A stretch of 57,816 nt of DNA from Gnetum montanum (GCA_015680685.1 MNCI01003059.1:1-57816); one strand, 5' to 3'; shown: positions 14,752-28,595, counted from the first letter of the stretch. A program made the numbers and translations. Notes: generated by a model from the letters alone, not told the origin.

Positions 14752-15617
14752 TGATGAACCAACAATGTCATAACTTAGGATATAATATCTCCACCTACGA
14801 TGTTGTTGATATGATCTATCCATACCTAGTTATATCTATAAATACCAGCCACCTGTCATGCCAAAGAATAACTTTCAGTTCACCCTTATTGAAACCCTTT
14901 GCATTTTTTTTATTTTTTATTTTTGAAATCATAGTTAGTTGTAAGTACCCACAATGTGATCTCAAGTAGTTGTACAACATCTTTCTTTGACTAAAGTATA
15001 CCTAGACATGTCTCATGAACAACAATGAAGATCGAGACTATTTATGATCATTGCAGTATCTCACATAGCATACATTTATTTTTCGTATGTATTTTACTTT
15101 CACTTGTCATTTTACATTTTAATTATAATTTACATTTCCAATGTATGTTAGTATTTGGAAAAGTAAGTACAACTAATCTCGAGCATTAAATATAGTTATT
15201 TGGTAACCTAATGGTAATATTATTCGGTTCCCTCAGTAATGGTTTACTTGGCAATCCCAGTAACAACTGTATGAGCCCAAGATGTGAATAGAAGATTAGG
15301 AACTAATGCTTCTCACCATTAGACTAGATTACATTTTCTTTTCATTATATTCTAGTTATTTAGAATAAATATTTATCTTATAGTGTTATACTCTAGCTAC
15401 TTCATAGTCGAAAAACAACATCACATCTTATACTTACTATGAGCTAAAGCATACACTTTAACCACCACTAACTTTAGTAAGAGGACAATGATCAATGAGC
15501 CTCATATTAACTAGCCAGAGTCTATATTATCTTATTCACAAATTACAATTTGGTCATGCATGTACGTTTATGTGACTTATATGCTTGATGAGCATTAGGA
15601 ACTCTTGTTGCTCATCA
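14752..15617 (+). mobile_element. Solo LTR with 5-bp target duplication
   Basis: The 866-bp element begins TGATGAACC and ends GCTCATCA, the same termini as the LTRs of elements B and C. It contains a TATA box (CTATAAATACC near 14839) and the block AAGATCGAGACTATT matching element C near 52925. AACAT lies immediately before (14747-14751) and immediately after (15618-15622). With no internal region between, this is a solo LTR left by unequal recombination between two LTRs. Confidence 0.88.
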
Positions 15618-15622
15618 AACAT

Positions 15623-18600
15623 GCTTAAGATGAAAATTATAAAAAAAAAATGTACCTTTAAATATTCTATTTGTTGAGTCTTAAAATTCTCTCATAAAGT
15701 CATCATTTTTCTTTGGTTTTCAACACCACCTTTTGATATATTTAGCCATTGGAGATAAGTATTTTTTTCTAATAAAAACATATCTTCATATTTGAACAAT
15801 CACTCATTTATTTATTATTATTACTTATATTAACAACATGGGCTACCACAGAAACCATTAATGGGTTTATGGTCATTATAGCATACACTCATGTGGTAAA
15901 AGATGATCTTGTTGTTAGTAGAGTAGAGGATACTATTAGTGCAATCAATGCCACAATTAAATTGCATTGAGATTAGTTAGACTTAAAAACAAGGTAATGT
16001 TATTGCACATAATGTGGACCCTTTGGTAGTTTGTTAGCTAGTGCATATAAATGCACTTTCTTTATCCTTGGACCTGCCCTTCTCCACTTTCCATTAGAGG
16101 CAACGAAAAGTTAGTTTTAGTAGCTCTATTAGTGCTACCTCATGAGCTTTTACACCCTAACCACTAGGAGAAGCGAGGAAATCTTAACTTTGACCTTACT
16201 GTAACATACATGAAAATAAAGATATGTCTATATAAGTTATTTTTTGTTGATAGAAAAGAAGAGCTTGATGGAAGAGTCCTAAGTCATAGGCTCAATCTAT
16301 TATGCAAGCTTGTTACATTCTAGTAGTTTGATCTTCTTCTTATATATAATAACAACATAGGTGTGTCTTCTAGGGTTGAATGCAAAAAGAATGAGGAAAT
16401 GATCCTAGCTAATAAGTACCATAGGATGTATGCAATTCCTATTCCCTTTGCACCTACGTCCCCAATGTAGTCCAAAAAAGAAGCTTATGAAGGTCCCCCA
16501 TGCATTAAGTGAAGTCCACACACAACTAGAAAGTAGTTGATGAAGGAACGTAACCCAAAAAGGAATCACTCAATGTAGTACTAGCTCTTTGAAGAAAATA
16601 GGATAACTTAACACAAGAAATAGAGCTTCACAATAAGGCCTAGAGCTTCACCTAATGACTCACTCTCTCCTACTTAGCTTAGCAATGGTGTCATATGACC
16701 TTAAACTATGTAAGAAAACTTGCAAATTAGTATGCATTAGTAGCTCTACATACATGTTTCAAAATTAGAAGGTCCAACCATTGCTTGTCTTTTAGCTGCA
16801 ACCTCAAGAATGGCTCTTTCACCCTACATCCTCTATTAGGATTCTTAGTATAAAATCGACTACTATTACCCAAGAGCCTAAGAGTGCTTCTAGCATTTAC
16901 CCAAGAGCCCAAGAGTGTTCCTTTCTCAAGATAAACCACAAGCATTGTGGTTATACCTATCCCCATGTTTTATCATGTGTGTTTAATCACAATTAAACTT
17001 AGCATCTTTCTTGAGAGTTAGGGGTAATCCACCAATCTTTCTATTTCCTAAAGAATTGCTTCAACATTGAATTAAGTCACTTGACAAATTATCATATTGC
17101 TCTATCCCAGAAGTAGGAACCTACTCCATAAAACATACTCCATCTCTTTTATTTGGTCCAAATAACTTCACATTGAGCTTGCCCTACCTCTTACATAACA
17201 TAAGTAATCTATGGGTTCTTTGCTTGATGAAGATCAAGAGCCTACATCCACCACAAGTGCCTAGCTTACTAAGATAGAGTAGTAATAGTGTAGGGACATT
17301 GCAAAGTATTGATGAATCACTCATAGTACATATGATGTATTGTACTATGAATTATGCATGTAACAAGTTTTCCACAAAAGGTGATACCGACATGTTTGGT
17401 ACAATAATAGCCCCTAGTAGGTAGTAACTTGTGGATATTCAAGATCTAGGATATGATGTTGTAAGCTCTCGAGAACAAGGAGAAGTATTAATCTTAATTG
17501 TTTCTTGCTTGAAAATAAACTTACCTACAACTCTTATTGTGAAAGGTACAAAGAAAGGTGGAAAAGATAGATAAGTAATATGGATAGTTGATTGCATTAT
17601 AAACCTCCTGATCCCATTGCACCCAAACAAGCTTAAGCTATTGCTGATTTGTGGGTTTCTAGAGTTCTACACCACTAAGTGGGTGGAAAGAGCCATCCAT
17701 GCAGATCCATGCTAAACCAAAATGTGTTAAATAGATCTATTACACCTATCAATGCCATTTCATATGCCATACAAAATAGGGATCCATATGTTTAAATTAG
17801 CTAGAGTAATCTAGTGGGTAACTCAAAGCATGTGTAATGTTTGGGGTATGGTTCTTTCACCTCAATGATTTAGTTCAATTAGTAACTTGTTGAAAGGTAT
17901 TCAAAAACACTTAGACACTAATACATAGGATAGGGCCACTAGCTTATCTTACTAAGCAATTCATACACCAAACTAAGGGAAAACACCCTTTAGGCCTAGA
18001 AGATAGTAGTTTATGTTAAATTCAAAAATTTAGCATCTGAAAATGAGATTCAAATATTTTCTAAAGGCAAACACCGAAATTAGCTTTACAATTAGGGTAC
18101 CTAGAAGGTAAAGACGATTTTTATTGTTCTTCTATACCATCAGCTTCCAATGGCATCATTAGCTTTCTCTAAACTAGCTACTCAAATATTTCAAGCATAA
18201 ACACAAGATAAGAACTAGCTCATATCAATCTCTAAGGTAACAACCATGCCTATCACACCCAAGAACTTGATCTATTAACTTTTGACTCCAAATAGGATTA
18301 TAAAGAGAGACAGAAAAAAATTTCGTAAGCACGCTACAATATAATAACTTTATCAAAAAAAACTAAACCTGTCTAACAAACCCATGAATTTACAATAGCT
18401 CAACTATAATGGGAAGGATATTTTAAGATTAGCAACGTGATAAGCCTCCACTCAAATTTTTGATTCAAGAAAGCTAGTATTGAGATAGAATCCTCCTAAG
18501 CTACATGATCTAAATCAAGATGTCAAATCGTATGCAGCTTATCTAATTTGAGATGGAAAATAAAAAGCTTGTAAACTAAGGTTTAATACTAGAGATTGAG

Positions 18601-21600
18601 ATATTCTTATGTGAGACCTAACCTAATGCAATCATCATTTACATCACAAACATCTAATTTGATTATCTACTTGGTCATCTATACATATCCAGAAACTACT
18701 AAAAGATAGTTAGGTAAACAAATAGCTAATTTTTGCACCAAGATGGGGTGGGTCCATAATGTAGAGAAAAATAAGGGATAACAACAATGCAAAGCTAGGT
18801 TGCACATGAAGCACATTCAAGACCAAGATCAATAAGTGCTTTATGGAAGTGATATTAAGACAGAGTGCCCAAGTAGATCATAGACGAATCCTACGATTAG
18901 ACCAAAACACTGATAAATAATCCTTCCATGGTAAATGGAGATACATCAACATGGAATCGTAATTACTTGACTACCACACACACTTCCAATGGTGATAGCC
19001 TATAAAAGAGATGACTTAGATCATAGCTAAAAACAACATAGCTTATGAAAACCACTCATCATCCATCAATGTCGGAAAACCCTTCGTGTAACTAAGTATT
19101 ATCTTTGATCATTATGTTAGGTATCTCTTTGGGAGACTTACATCTTAACTAGAATCAAAACATGCTACAAAGAGCAAGGGAAATCCAAGTAGGCTTATAC
19201 ATAATTTCGCTTGATCACCTTGCACCTAACAAGTTTGAGCATGGTATGAACCAATCTAGTGTGTAAATATATATATGCATGCTATGTATAGTTGTACTAC
19301 AACCCCTCCTAACAACAAAAGTAAAATACCAAACTCTAAATGACACAAGCAAATGATCTAATTCCAAAAAGCGCATCTTGCAAGATGTATAGTTAAAGAC
19401 ATACCGAAGGATAGGCTTATTGCTCATTATATAATTTTATACAAACACATTTTAATGCAAAGTAGTATTGGTCAATGCTCATAGATTCTTTACACATTAA
19501 AACATAAGAAAATGTCAATAGGAGTTCCAAGATAAGACAATAAACATCTCAAACATCATTCATTCATCAATGTTCCACTTCTTTCAAAACAATAAGGGTA
19601 CATCCTACCCTACTTAATGTTATGGATTGTAGAATATCTACAAAGTGTAATTGTACACCTTCACTTTTAACCATTAGCAAGACAAAGGTAGGAGACATGC
19701 CCCACTAAGATGAGACCTACCAATCAAAATGGGCAAAGACCTTACCTACATTGCGCATACATTCCATGGTGGTCTTCTAAGATGTTTCAAATCTATGTAG
19801 TAGCAAACTAACTTGATCTTTTACCAGTAGTCAAAAGCCATAAAGAAAAGAAACATACCTAGTATAGTTCATACCAACAAAAGAAAACAAGCTTTGTAAG
19901 TATAAGTTTTGACCCAATAAAGATAACGTTGCATGTAGATTGACTCGACCAAGCAAATTCAAGCCAGTAGACTATGAAAGATGGAGTAGATGACCACATC
20001 ATAAGCATGTCCATTATATTATGCCCAGCAAAATTAGCCATAGCATACCAAGTAACCTCGCACTCTCTATCCTAACAAGAGCCACCAATAATAACTCAAG
20101 TGTTAATGTCAAAAAGCAATAACATATTTAAATTGCAAATAAGATGTTACACTGAAGAAAGCAGGTGAAGATAATTACTAACTAATCTAGAGGGACTATG
20201 TAGATGAAATTAGAAAAAGAACATCCTAAACAAAAGAGGCTAGCCTAACCTACTAATCTTGAGAAAGGAGAGGCTAGCCTAGGACCAATTCTACCTATGG
20301 GAGTAGCTAGTGACAATAGGTAGGAAGGTTGGTTAGGGTAGGTGGGTTGGTTATTGGTTGTTCAAAGGTACTAGACTAGCACATTCAATTAGTAGATTTA
20401 TACATTTGAAGTTAGTGGACTCCTCAATTGGGTAAGTGTTGTCCTTAGGTAGTAGGTAGTAAGAAGTTAGATAGTAGGTAGGCACTTGTCGAATAATGCC
20501 ACTTCACTTGGTCAACTATCAACTCCTACCCCAAGGTAACATTCCATTTCCTACTCCTATGTGTCATAGGTTAATAGTTTATTTTCCACAGTGTTGCTAG
20601 TTTTTTACTATGTGTTTTTTTGCTCTTTAATAATTTCCTTCCATCTCTTCATTAGATTTCACAGTAATGATCACTAGGTGCATGTATAAAATTATGTACG
20701 TATATGACTCATATCCAATTGAACCGTAACAATAAGCCTTCCAATCCAAATATAAACAAATACTCACTAATGTAAAAGCTGGAATAGGTGCTCACACCCA
20801 TCAAGAAAATAGCTTCATCGTCTTGAATCATGGCAGCAATCCAAGCCTCCCAGACCACTTTTAATGAAATACATCCAGTGATACATTATGGTAAGGAGGC
20901 CACAATGAGTTCAATCAATGTTTGCAATGCTTTAGGGTGAGGAACACCAACCAGCCCTTCATGACTCTATTAATGGTATATATCATATCATTCAACATCA
21001 TGTGCATTCTAATAATAGGCTCTAATTAGTTAAACATTTTAACTAACCTTGTAATGATCATCTCCCTATTTTTGTTTAGAACACTAGCCTTGCTATTGAT
21101 AGAATAAATAATGATAAGTCCTACAGGATTCAAACAGTGGAATACAGCATGCAACCCTCTCCTCCATCCTCTCCTCATATTATTGATAAAGTGAGTATCA
21201 AAAGAACTTCACATTAGTCATAATCATTACTAAAAGAGTGGAGGGAAGGCATGATATGTCATAAGGAGGCCACACCTATATAGTAAAGGAGCAATGTACC
21301 TTTACACCTAGTTCGTGTCTACAAATGCATACTAGGAAAACTACCTTCCCATTGTAGTATGACCTCGCTTACAATAATTGATGTATGCGATAACTTTGAG
21401 CACAAAGAAGCATTTTTTGGAAAATAGTCCAAGTGAATAGGAGCATTGTACAGTTCATGATTTATGTCAAGTACAATATGCTACTAGCTAGACAAATGGT
21501 AAGTCGAATCACATACCTCTATACTGCAAAGCAACTACATGATTAGGTAACTAAATACATCAAATACATGCTAGCCAACTACACTCGCCTCATCTCCTAC

Positions 21601-22960
21601 AATTGATCTACCCCCCACATCTGATACTAATCAACTAACCAAAGGAGAATTCCTATCAACTGGAGAGATTGTTGTGACAATGTCCACCTCAACCTATAAG
21701 TTTTTTCATCTAGTTTCTCAAGAAACAAACATCCCAGGTTTGTTACTAGCCTCAATTAACCCAAGCAATGATTTGAAGCTTTTCCCTCTACTTCCATCCA
21801 TCGGTAGCAATCTAAGCTAAATCAAAGCAATGATTAAAGATGGCTCTAGCTCCATATTATTAATAACAAAAAATAGCTCACGAATCCTACCGTACATACC
21901 TACCTGAAGTCCTACTTCACAAAATAAGCAAGCCTAGTTAGTTATTGTATTGGCCAGTAGAGCAAGCAGCTCACTACTTTAGATCAAAACAATTGTTCAC
22001 GCTATTCATAGTTCTCATATTATATATATATATATATAACTACCTTTATCCAAAGATCCTAACTTAGTCTTGTCATCGACTATGTGAAAGCCTAATGTCT
22101 TGGTCTCACTGAGTAGGAGATAACCTTAATTCATTTCATTAATATAATAGTTAGAATGAAAACTAAAGAAGAAAAAACATGCTCCTGTTCATTTCTATCT
22201 TTAGAAACAGTAAAAATGAAATAGAACCCAATTTTTTTTTAGTGGGAATAAAATAACGATTAAAAAAACTATGCTTGTTTTGAATAAAAAACAAAAGTCA
22301 ACTTATTTACTTCTTGCATTACACGTCACATGTGAAATTTATTTTTACTTTTTACTTTTTTTTAACTAACATTTTTTATAAGTTTATTTTCTTTTATCCC
22401 TTCCCAACTAATACATGCATAATAGTCACACTAGGACTCCAAATTAAAATTTGTTTAAACCTACGAGATTCTTATCAAACGCTCTACACCTTCACATGCT
22501 AAAATCACACCCAAGCATCATAAAACATAGCACTATAGTTTAAATGCATAAATATCAAAATCACACATAAAGCATAAATATATACCAAATAGGTGCTCTT
22601 ATACCTCAACTCAACATCCTCCCAACAACATCACATGTCTAACATATCACACAAGGCTAGTGTACATAATCATGTTAGTTTATAAAAACATCATAATCAT
22701 AACATATAACATGCAATTCTAATAGGCTAAGTTGTCCCCAATAACTCACCAAAACAACACATGTAATGTATAAATCATAATCATATGGCCATACCTAATG
22801 TGCCTAGGGGGATGTAGCAAGTATCATCAACCAAAATTAGACCGGAAGAAAATATCATTTACATACTCTTGCATGACCCTTTAATCCATGGAAAGAAAGA
22901 AATGTCAATGTTTTTCAAATCTATCCTCAACCAATGTAGACATAAAAGACCAGCCATATT
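15623..22960. other. Long AT-rich region without supported genes
   Basis: No frame longer than about 80 codons and no recognisable domain or splice pattern. A (TA)n run lies at about 22020-22038. Parts of 16.7-20.1 kb keep short open minus-strand frames (16727-16966, 19859-20041) that may be relics of old retroelements, but I cannot assign them. Confidence 0.5.
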
Positions 22961-23042
22961 TTTGATATTTTGATTTCTTCAAAGAATAAACAGAATAAGC
23001 AACCTAAATTTTTCATTGTTCATGAAGAATTTTTCATCTAAT

Positions 23043-23872
23043 ACCAGTAAATATTTCAAAACAGATTAAAAAAGAGTACTCAATCACAAAGAGATCGTCT
23101 TCCTTGCCAAAGAATCTAGCATTTCAAAACAGATTTTAAAAAAGAGTACTCCATCACAGAGATCATCTTCCTTGCCAAAGAATCTAGCATGCAGAAAATT
23201 ATAGACAATTCTGTCAAATGTCATGCAACAAAGTGGTTGGTGTTTGCTCATCTGTGTTGCATCCACACCATGCATCACAACAGTGCCCAGCTTTCTTAGA
23301 ATTCTCAAACTTTCCCACATGCAAGCCCTCTAGAACACAAAAAAACATTCAAATCCTTTCTGCATACTTTGTAAGAAACAAATATCAAAAATGAGAAGAG
23401 GCGGTCTCAAAGAATGACGCTTGTGTGCAACGATCATTATGGATGTGATTATGTTTACTGTTAAACTTTCTTTTAAATCTATTTTCACTTAATTTCTCAA
23501 CTAGAAAATCCTTGTTTTCATTTTTTTTTATTTCTTTTCTATTTTCACTTAATTTCTCAACTAGAAAATCCTTGTTTTCATTTTTTTTTATTTCTTTTAT
23601 CATCATCATATAGCATGGGGTGGTAGTACTAGGCACGTGATCAAATCAACTAACCTATAGCTCCTGCTTAACCATAAACAATATTGCCTCTAATTATGAT
23701 GTGATAGGACAGAAGTACCCTTCCGATAGGAGACATTTAAATTTTGTTACAAGTACCGGAAGTGATGTATGAGTAGCATTGTGGTACTGACTTGACTTCT
23801 CTTGCCTTCAAAAAAATTAAAATTTTTAAAAATAACATAATAATAATGTTTTGGTAAACATTATTGTCTAAT
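23043..23872. repeat. Tandem array unit 1 (internally deleted)
   Basis: First of five related units, each bounded by an ACCAGTAAACATTTC-like start. The unit is about 830 bp because a segment of roughly 400 bp is missing at about 23313-23320, between CTTTCCCA and CATGCAAGCC. It also holds a 72-bp tandem duplication (about 23055-23190) and a 64-bp one (about 23465-23595). Confidence 0.85.
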
Positions 23873-25103
23873 ATCAGTAAACATTTTAGAATGGATTATA
23901 AAAATGTACTCAATCACAATCCGAACTTCTTCCTTGCAAATGAATCTAGCATGCGAAAAATTATAAACAATTCTATCAAATGTAATGCAACAAAGTGGTT
24001 AGTGTTCACTCATCTATGTTGCATCCACACCATGCATCACAACAGCACTCAACTTTCTTAGAATTCTCAAACTTCTCCAATAGCAACCAACTTTCTTAGA
24101 ATTCTCAAACTTTCCCATGCTTTTTCATACAATTTCAGTACTTTCTTTGCAACAAAATCAAAAACCGGGCAACTCCAAAAGCACATTAAAAAAATGCAGA
24201 ATTCATGATGATTTCATACATTATATCTGTATTCTTTTTCCAATAAAGATGCAAAACCTAGAATGCCCCCCTCAAACTCTGATAAACAGAGTTCAGAGTT
24301 AGGGAAAGAAAAGAAACTGAACAGGAACACATGCTTCTTGAATCCAAAGATGTGATGTTACGTTAACTGTGTGATGTTACGTTAACTGCAGTGGTGCGAT
24401 GTTACGTTAACTGCAGTGGCAAACGATTGTGCCAAAATAAGAAATCCTCCTCTCCCACTAACAGAAATCAATCCAATGCCTGGTAATGCTTCAATCTTCC
24501 TTCATACAAGACTGCTACCATGATTATGCCCTATATAGCACATAAGAAAAAATGAAAAAATGCAAGCCCCGTATAGCATAGAAAGAAACATGCAAGCCCT
24601 CTAGAACATAAAAAACATTCAAATCCTTTCTACAGGCTTTGTAAAAAACAAACAGCAAAAACGAGAAGAGGCGGTCTCAAAAAATAAAGCTTGTGCGCAA
24701 TGATCATTATGGATACGATTATGTTTATGGATACGATTATGTTTACCGTTATTCTTTAAAATCTATTTTCCAAACAAGAAAATTCTTGTTTTCGTTTTTA
24801 TTTATTTATTTTATCATCATCCTATAGCATGGGTGGTGGTACTAGGCTTTGAACCAGGTACCTCAGGCACATGATCAAATCAACTGACCTATAGCTCCTA
24901 CTTAACCATAAACAATATTGCCTCTAGTTAGGATGTGATAGGACAGAAGTACCCTTATGATAGGAGACATTTAAAGTTTGTTACAAGTACCCTATGTGAT
25001 GTATGAGTAGCATTGTGGTACTGACTTGACTTTTCTTGCCTTAAAAAATTGAAATTTTAAAAAATAACATAATAATAATGTTTTGGTAAACATATTATCT
25101 AAT
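23873..25103. repeat. Tandem array unit 2
   Basis: Full-length unit of about 1.23 kb. GATGTTACGTTAACTG occurs three times at about 24352-24415, and GGATACGATTATGTTTA twice near 24712-24745. The coding-like minus-strand segment is broken by a small duplication near 24050-24115. Confidence 0.88.
24800..24990 (-). repeat. tRNA-derived SINE inside array unit 2 (family 3)
   Basis: On the minus strand AGCTATAGGTCAGTTGATTT fits an A box and CCTGGTTCAAAGCCTAG a B box, followed by an A-rich tail. Equivalent copies occur at about 23540-23700 (its B-box region deleted), 26035-26190, 27190-27340 and 28310-28460, one per array unit. The insertion therefore predates the tandem amplification. Confidence 0.65.
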
Positions 25104-25378
25104 ACCAGTAAACATTTCAGAACAATTAAAAAAGAGTACCAAATTACAAAGGGAACGTCTTCCTTGCCAAAGAATCTAGCATGCAGAAAATTATAAACAA
25201 TTCTATCAAATGTCATGCAACAAAGTGGTTGGTGTTCACTCATCTGTGTTGCATCCACACCATGCATCACAACAGCATCCAACTTTCTTAGAATTCTCAA
25301 ACTTTCCCATGCTTTTTCATACGATTTCAGTACTTTCTTTACAACAAAATCAAAAACCCAGCATTTCCAAAAGGGCAT
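24992..25378 (-). pseudogene. Repeated coding-like segment, unit 3 (unknown)
   Basis: An uninterrupted 128-codon minus-strand frame contains KSYEKAWESLRILRKL, VVMHGVDATQMSEHQPLCC and MTFDRIVYNFLHARFFGKED. The same residues recur in unit 1 (23084-23320, as MSKHQPLCCMTFDRIVYNF) and partly in unit 5, while units 2 and 4 have frame breaks. Stretches such as AWESLRILRKL faintly resemble helical repeat (PPR-like) sequence, but this is a weak impression. The part after GKED differs between units and is probably not coding. It may be one exon of a gene caught in the duplication. I do not recognise the product. Confidence 0.35.
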
Positions 25379-26330
25379 AAAAAGAACGTAGAATTCATGA
25401 TGATTTCATACATTATATCCATATTCTTTTTCCAGAAATGCAAAACCCAGAATGCCCCTCTGATAAACAGAGTTCAGAGTTGAGAAAAGAAACAATAAAC
25501 AGAGTTCAGAGTTGAGAAAAGAAACAAAAAATGAACAGGAACACATACCTCTTGAAACCAAAGATGTGGTGTTATGTTAACTGCAGTGGCAAATGGTCAT
25601 GCCAGGCCAGTTTAAAATGAGAAATCATCCTCACTAACAGAAATCGTCATCCTATCCCACTAACAGAAATCGATCCAATGCCCCAGTAACAGAAATTGAT
25701 CCAATGCCCCAGTAACGCTTCAATCTTCATTCAGACAAAACTGCTGCCATGATTACACCCTGTATAGCACATAAGAAAAAATGCAAGCCCCGTGTAGCAT
25801 AGAAAAAAAACATGCAAGCCCTCTAGAACACAAAAAACATTCAAACACTTTCTGGATGCTTTGTTAAAAAACAAACATAAAAAATGAGAGGAGGCAGTCT
25901 CAAAAAATGACACTCATGCACAAGGATCATTATGGATGTGATTAAGTTTACGGTTAAACTTTCCTTTAAATCCATTTCCACTTAATTTCTGAACTAGAAA
26001 ATCCTTGTTTTTGTTTTTTTTCTTCAATTTGTTTTAGCATCATCCTATACCATGGGGTGGTAGTACTAGGCTTTGAACCATGTACCTCAGGCACATGATT
26101 TGATCAAATCAGCTGACCTATAGCTCCTGCTTAACCATAAACAATATTGCCTCTACTTACGATGTGATAGGCCAGAAGTACCCTTAGGCCACATTTAAAG
26201 TTTGTTACAAGTACCCTACATGGTGTATGAGTAGCATTGTTGTGGTACTGACTTGACTTTTCTTGCTTTAAAAAATTAAAAAATTTTAAAATAACATAAT
26301 AATAATGTTTGGTAAACATTATTATCTAAT
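25104..26330. repeat. Tandem array unit 3
   Basis: Full-length unit of about 1.23 kb with the best-preserved minus-strand coding-like segment (to 25378). It carries short internal duplications of ACAGAGTTCAGAGTTGAG (about 25465-25530) and of the CCACTAACAGAAATCG region (about 25630-25710). Confidence 0.88.
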
Positions 26331-27487
26331 ACCAGTAAACATTTCAGAATGATTTAAAAAGAGTACCTAATCACAAAGGGATCGTTTTCCTTCCAAAGAA
26401 TCCAGCATGTGGAAAATTATAGACAATTCTGTCAAATGTCATGCATCAAAGCAGTTGCTTTCACTCATCTGTGTTACATCCACACCATGCATCATAACAA
26501 CACCTAGCTTTCTCAGAATTCTCAAACATTTCCATGCTTTTTCATATGATTTCAACACTTTCTTTGCAACAAAATCAAAAACCAAAACCCAGCATTCCCA
26601 AAAGGGCACAATAAGAACGCAGAATTCATGATGAATTCATAAATTATATTTGTATTCTTTTTCCAACAGAAATGCAAAACCCAGAATGCCCCCCTTAAAA
26701 CTCTAATAAACAGAGTTCAAAGTGAAGGAAAGAAACAGAAAATGAACAGGAACACATACCTCTTGAATCCAAAGATGTGGTGTTACGTTAATTGCAGTGG
26801 CAAATGATCATGCCAAGCCAGCTTAAAATGAAAAATCATCCTCTCCAACTAACAAAATTTGATCCGATGCCCGGTAACACTTCAATCTTTGTTCATACAA
26901 AACTGCTGCCATGATTATGCCATGTATAGCACGCACATAAGAAAAATGCAAGCTCCGTATAGCATAGAAAAAAACATGCAGGCCCTCTAGAACATAAAAA
27001 ACATTCAAATTCTTTTTTATAGGCTTTCTAAAAAACAAACAGTAAAAATGAGAAGAGACCGTCTCAAAAAATTATGCTTGTGCGCAACGATCTTTATAGA
27101 TACGATTATGTTTACAGTTAAACTTTCTTTTAATCTATTGCCACTTAATTTCTGAACTAGAAAATCCTTGTTTTCGTTGGTTTTTTTATTTCTTTTATCA
27201 TCATCCTATAGCATGAGGTGGTAGTACTAGGCTTTAAACCACTTACCTCAGGCACGTGATCAAATCAGCTGACCTATAGTTCTTGCTCATAAACAAATAT
27301 TGCCTCTACTTAGGATGTGGTAGGATAGAAGTACCCTTATGATAGGACACTTTGATAGCTTATTACAAGTACCTTACATGGTGTATGAGTAGTGTTGTGG
27401 GACTGACTTTACTTTTCTTTTCCTAAAAAAATTGAAATTTTTAAAAATAACATACTAGTAATGTTTTAGTAAACATTATTATCTAAT
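26331..27487. repeat. Tandem array unit 4
   Basis: Unit of about 1.16 kb with the same order of blocks as units 2 and 3: coding-like segment, AGAGTTCA block, GTGGTGTTACGTTAA block, CATGCAGGCCCTCTAGAAC block, then the SINE. Confidence 0.88.
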
Positions 27488-28595
27488 ACCAGTAAACATT
27501 TCAAAACCGATTAAAAAAGAGCACCCAATCACAAAGGGATTGTCTTCCTTGCCAAAGAATCTGGCATGCAGAAAATTATAGACAATTCTACCAGATGTCA
27601 TGCAACAAAGCAGTTGGTTTTCACTCATCTATGTTGCATCCACACCATGCATCACACCAGCACACCAGCGCTCAGCTTTCTTAGAATTCTCAAACTTTTC
27701 CATGCTTTTCCATAAGATTTCAGTACTTTCTTTGCAACAAAATCAAAAACCCAACATTCCCAAAATTGCATAATGAGAATAGAAACACTAAACCCAGAAT
27801 GCTTCCCTCAAACTCTAATAAACAAGGTTAACAAAGTTCAGAGTTGAGGGGAGAAACAGAAAATGAACAGGGACACATACCTCTTGAATCCAAAGATGTG
27901 GGTGTTAGGTTAATTACGGTGGCAAATGCTCATGGTAGGCCAGCTGAAAACGAGAAATCGTCCTCTCCCACTAACAGAAGTCCATCCGATGCCCGGTAAC
28001 ACTTCAATTTTCGTTCAATAAAGAGTGCTGCCATGGTTACGCCCTGTATAGCACATAAGAGAAAATGCAAGCCCCATATAGCATTAAAAAAAAACATGCA
28101 AGCCCTCAAGAACATAAAAAACATTCAAATCCTTTGCAGGCTTTGTTTAAAAAAAACAGCAAAAATGAGAAGAGGCGGTCTCAAAAAATGACGCTGGTGC
28201 GCTCACGATCATTATGGATGCCGTTGGGTTTACCATTAAACTTTCTTTTAAACCTTTTTTCACTTAGAATATTGAACTAGAAAATCCTTGTTTTCATTTG
28301 TTTTTTTATTTCTTTTGTCATCATCCTATAGCATGGGATGATAGTACTAGGCTTTGAATCAAGTACCTCAAGCACACGATCAAATCAGCTGACCTATAAC
28401 TCTTGCTTAACCATAAACAATATTGCCTCTACTTAGGATGTGGTAGGATAGAAGTACCCTTGTGATATGACACTTTTAAAATTTTTTACAAGTACCTTAC
28501 ATGGTGTATGTGTAGTGATGTGGTACTGACTTGACTTTTCTTGTCTTAAAAAATTTTAACTTTTTAAAAATAACATAATAATAATGTTTTAGTAA
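27488..28595. repeat. Tandem array unit 5
   Basis: Last unit, about 1.11 kb, ending at AATGTTTTAGTAA, where the next unit would start; single-copy-like sequence follows. The coding-like segment retains RIVYNFLHARFFGKED on the minus strand near 27540-27590. Confidence 0.87.

Noticed and set aside
16727-20041. Short minus-strand frames as copia pol relics
   Set aside because: No polymerase or integrase motif can be read with confidence, so no mobile element was called.
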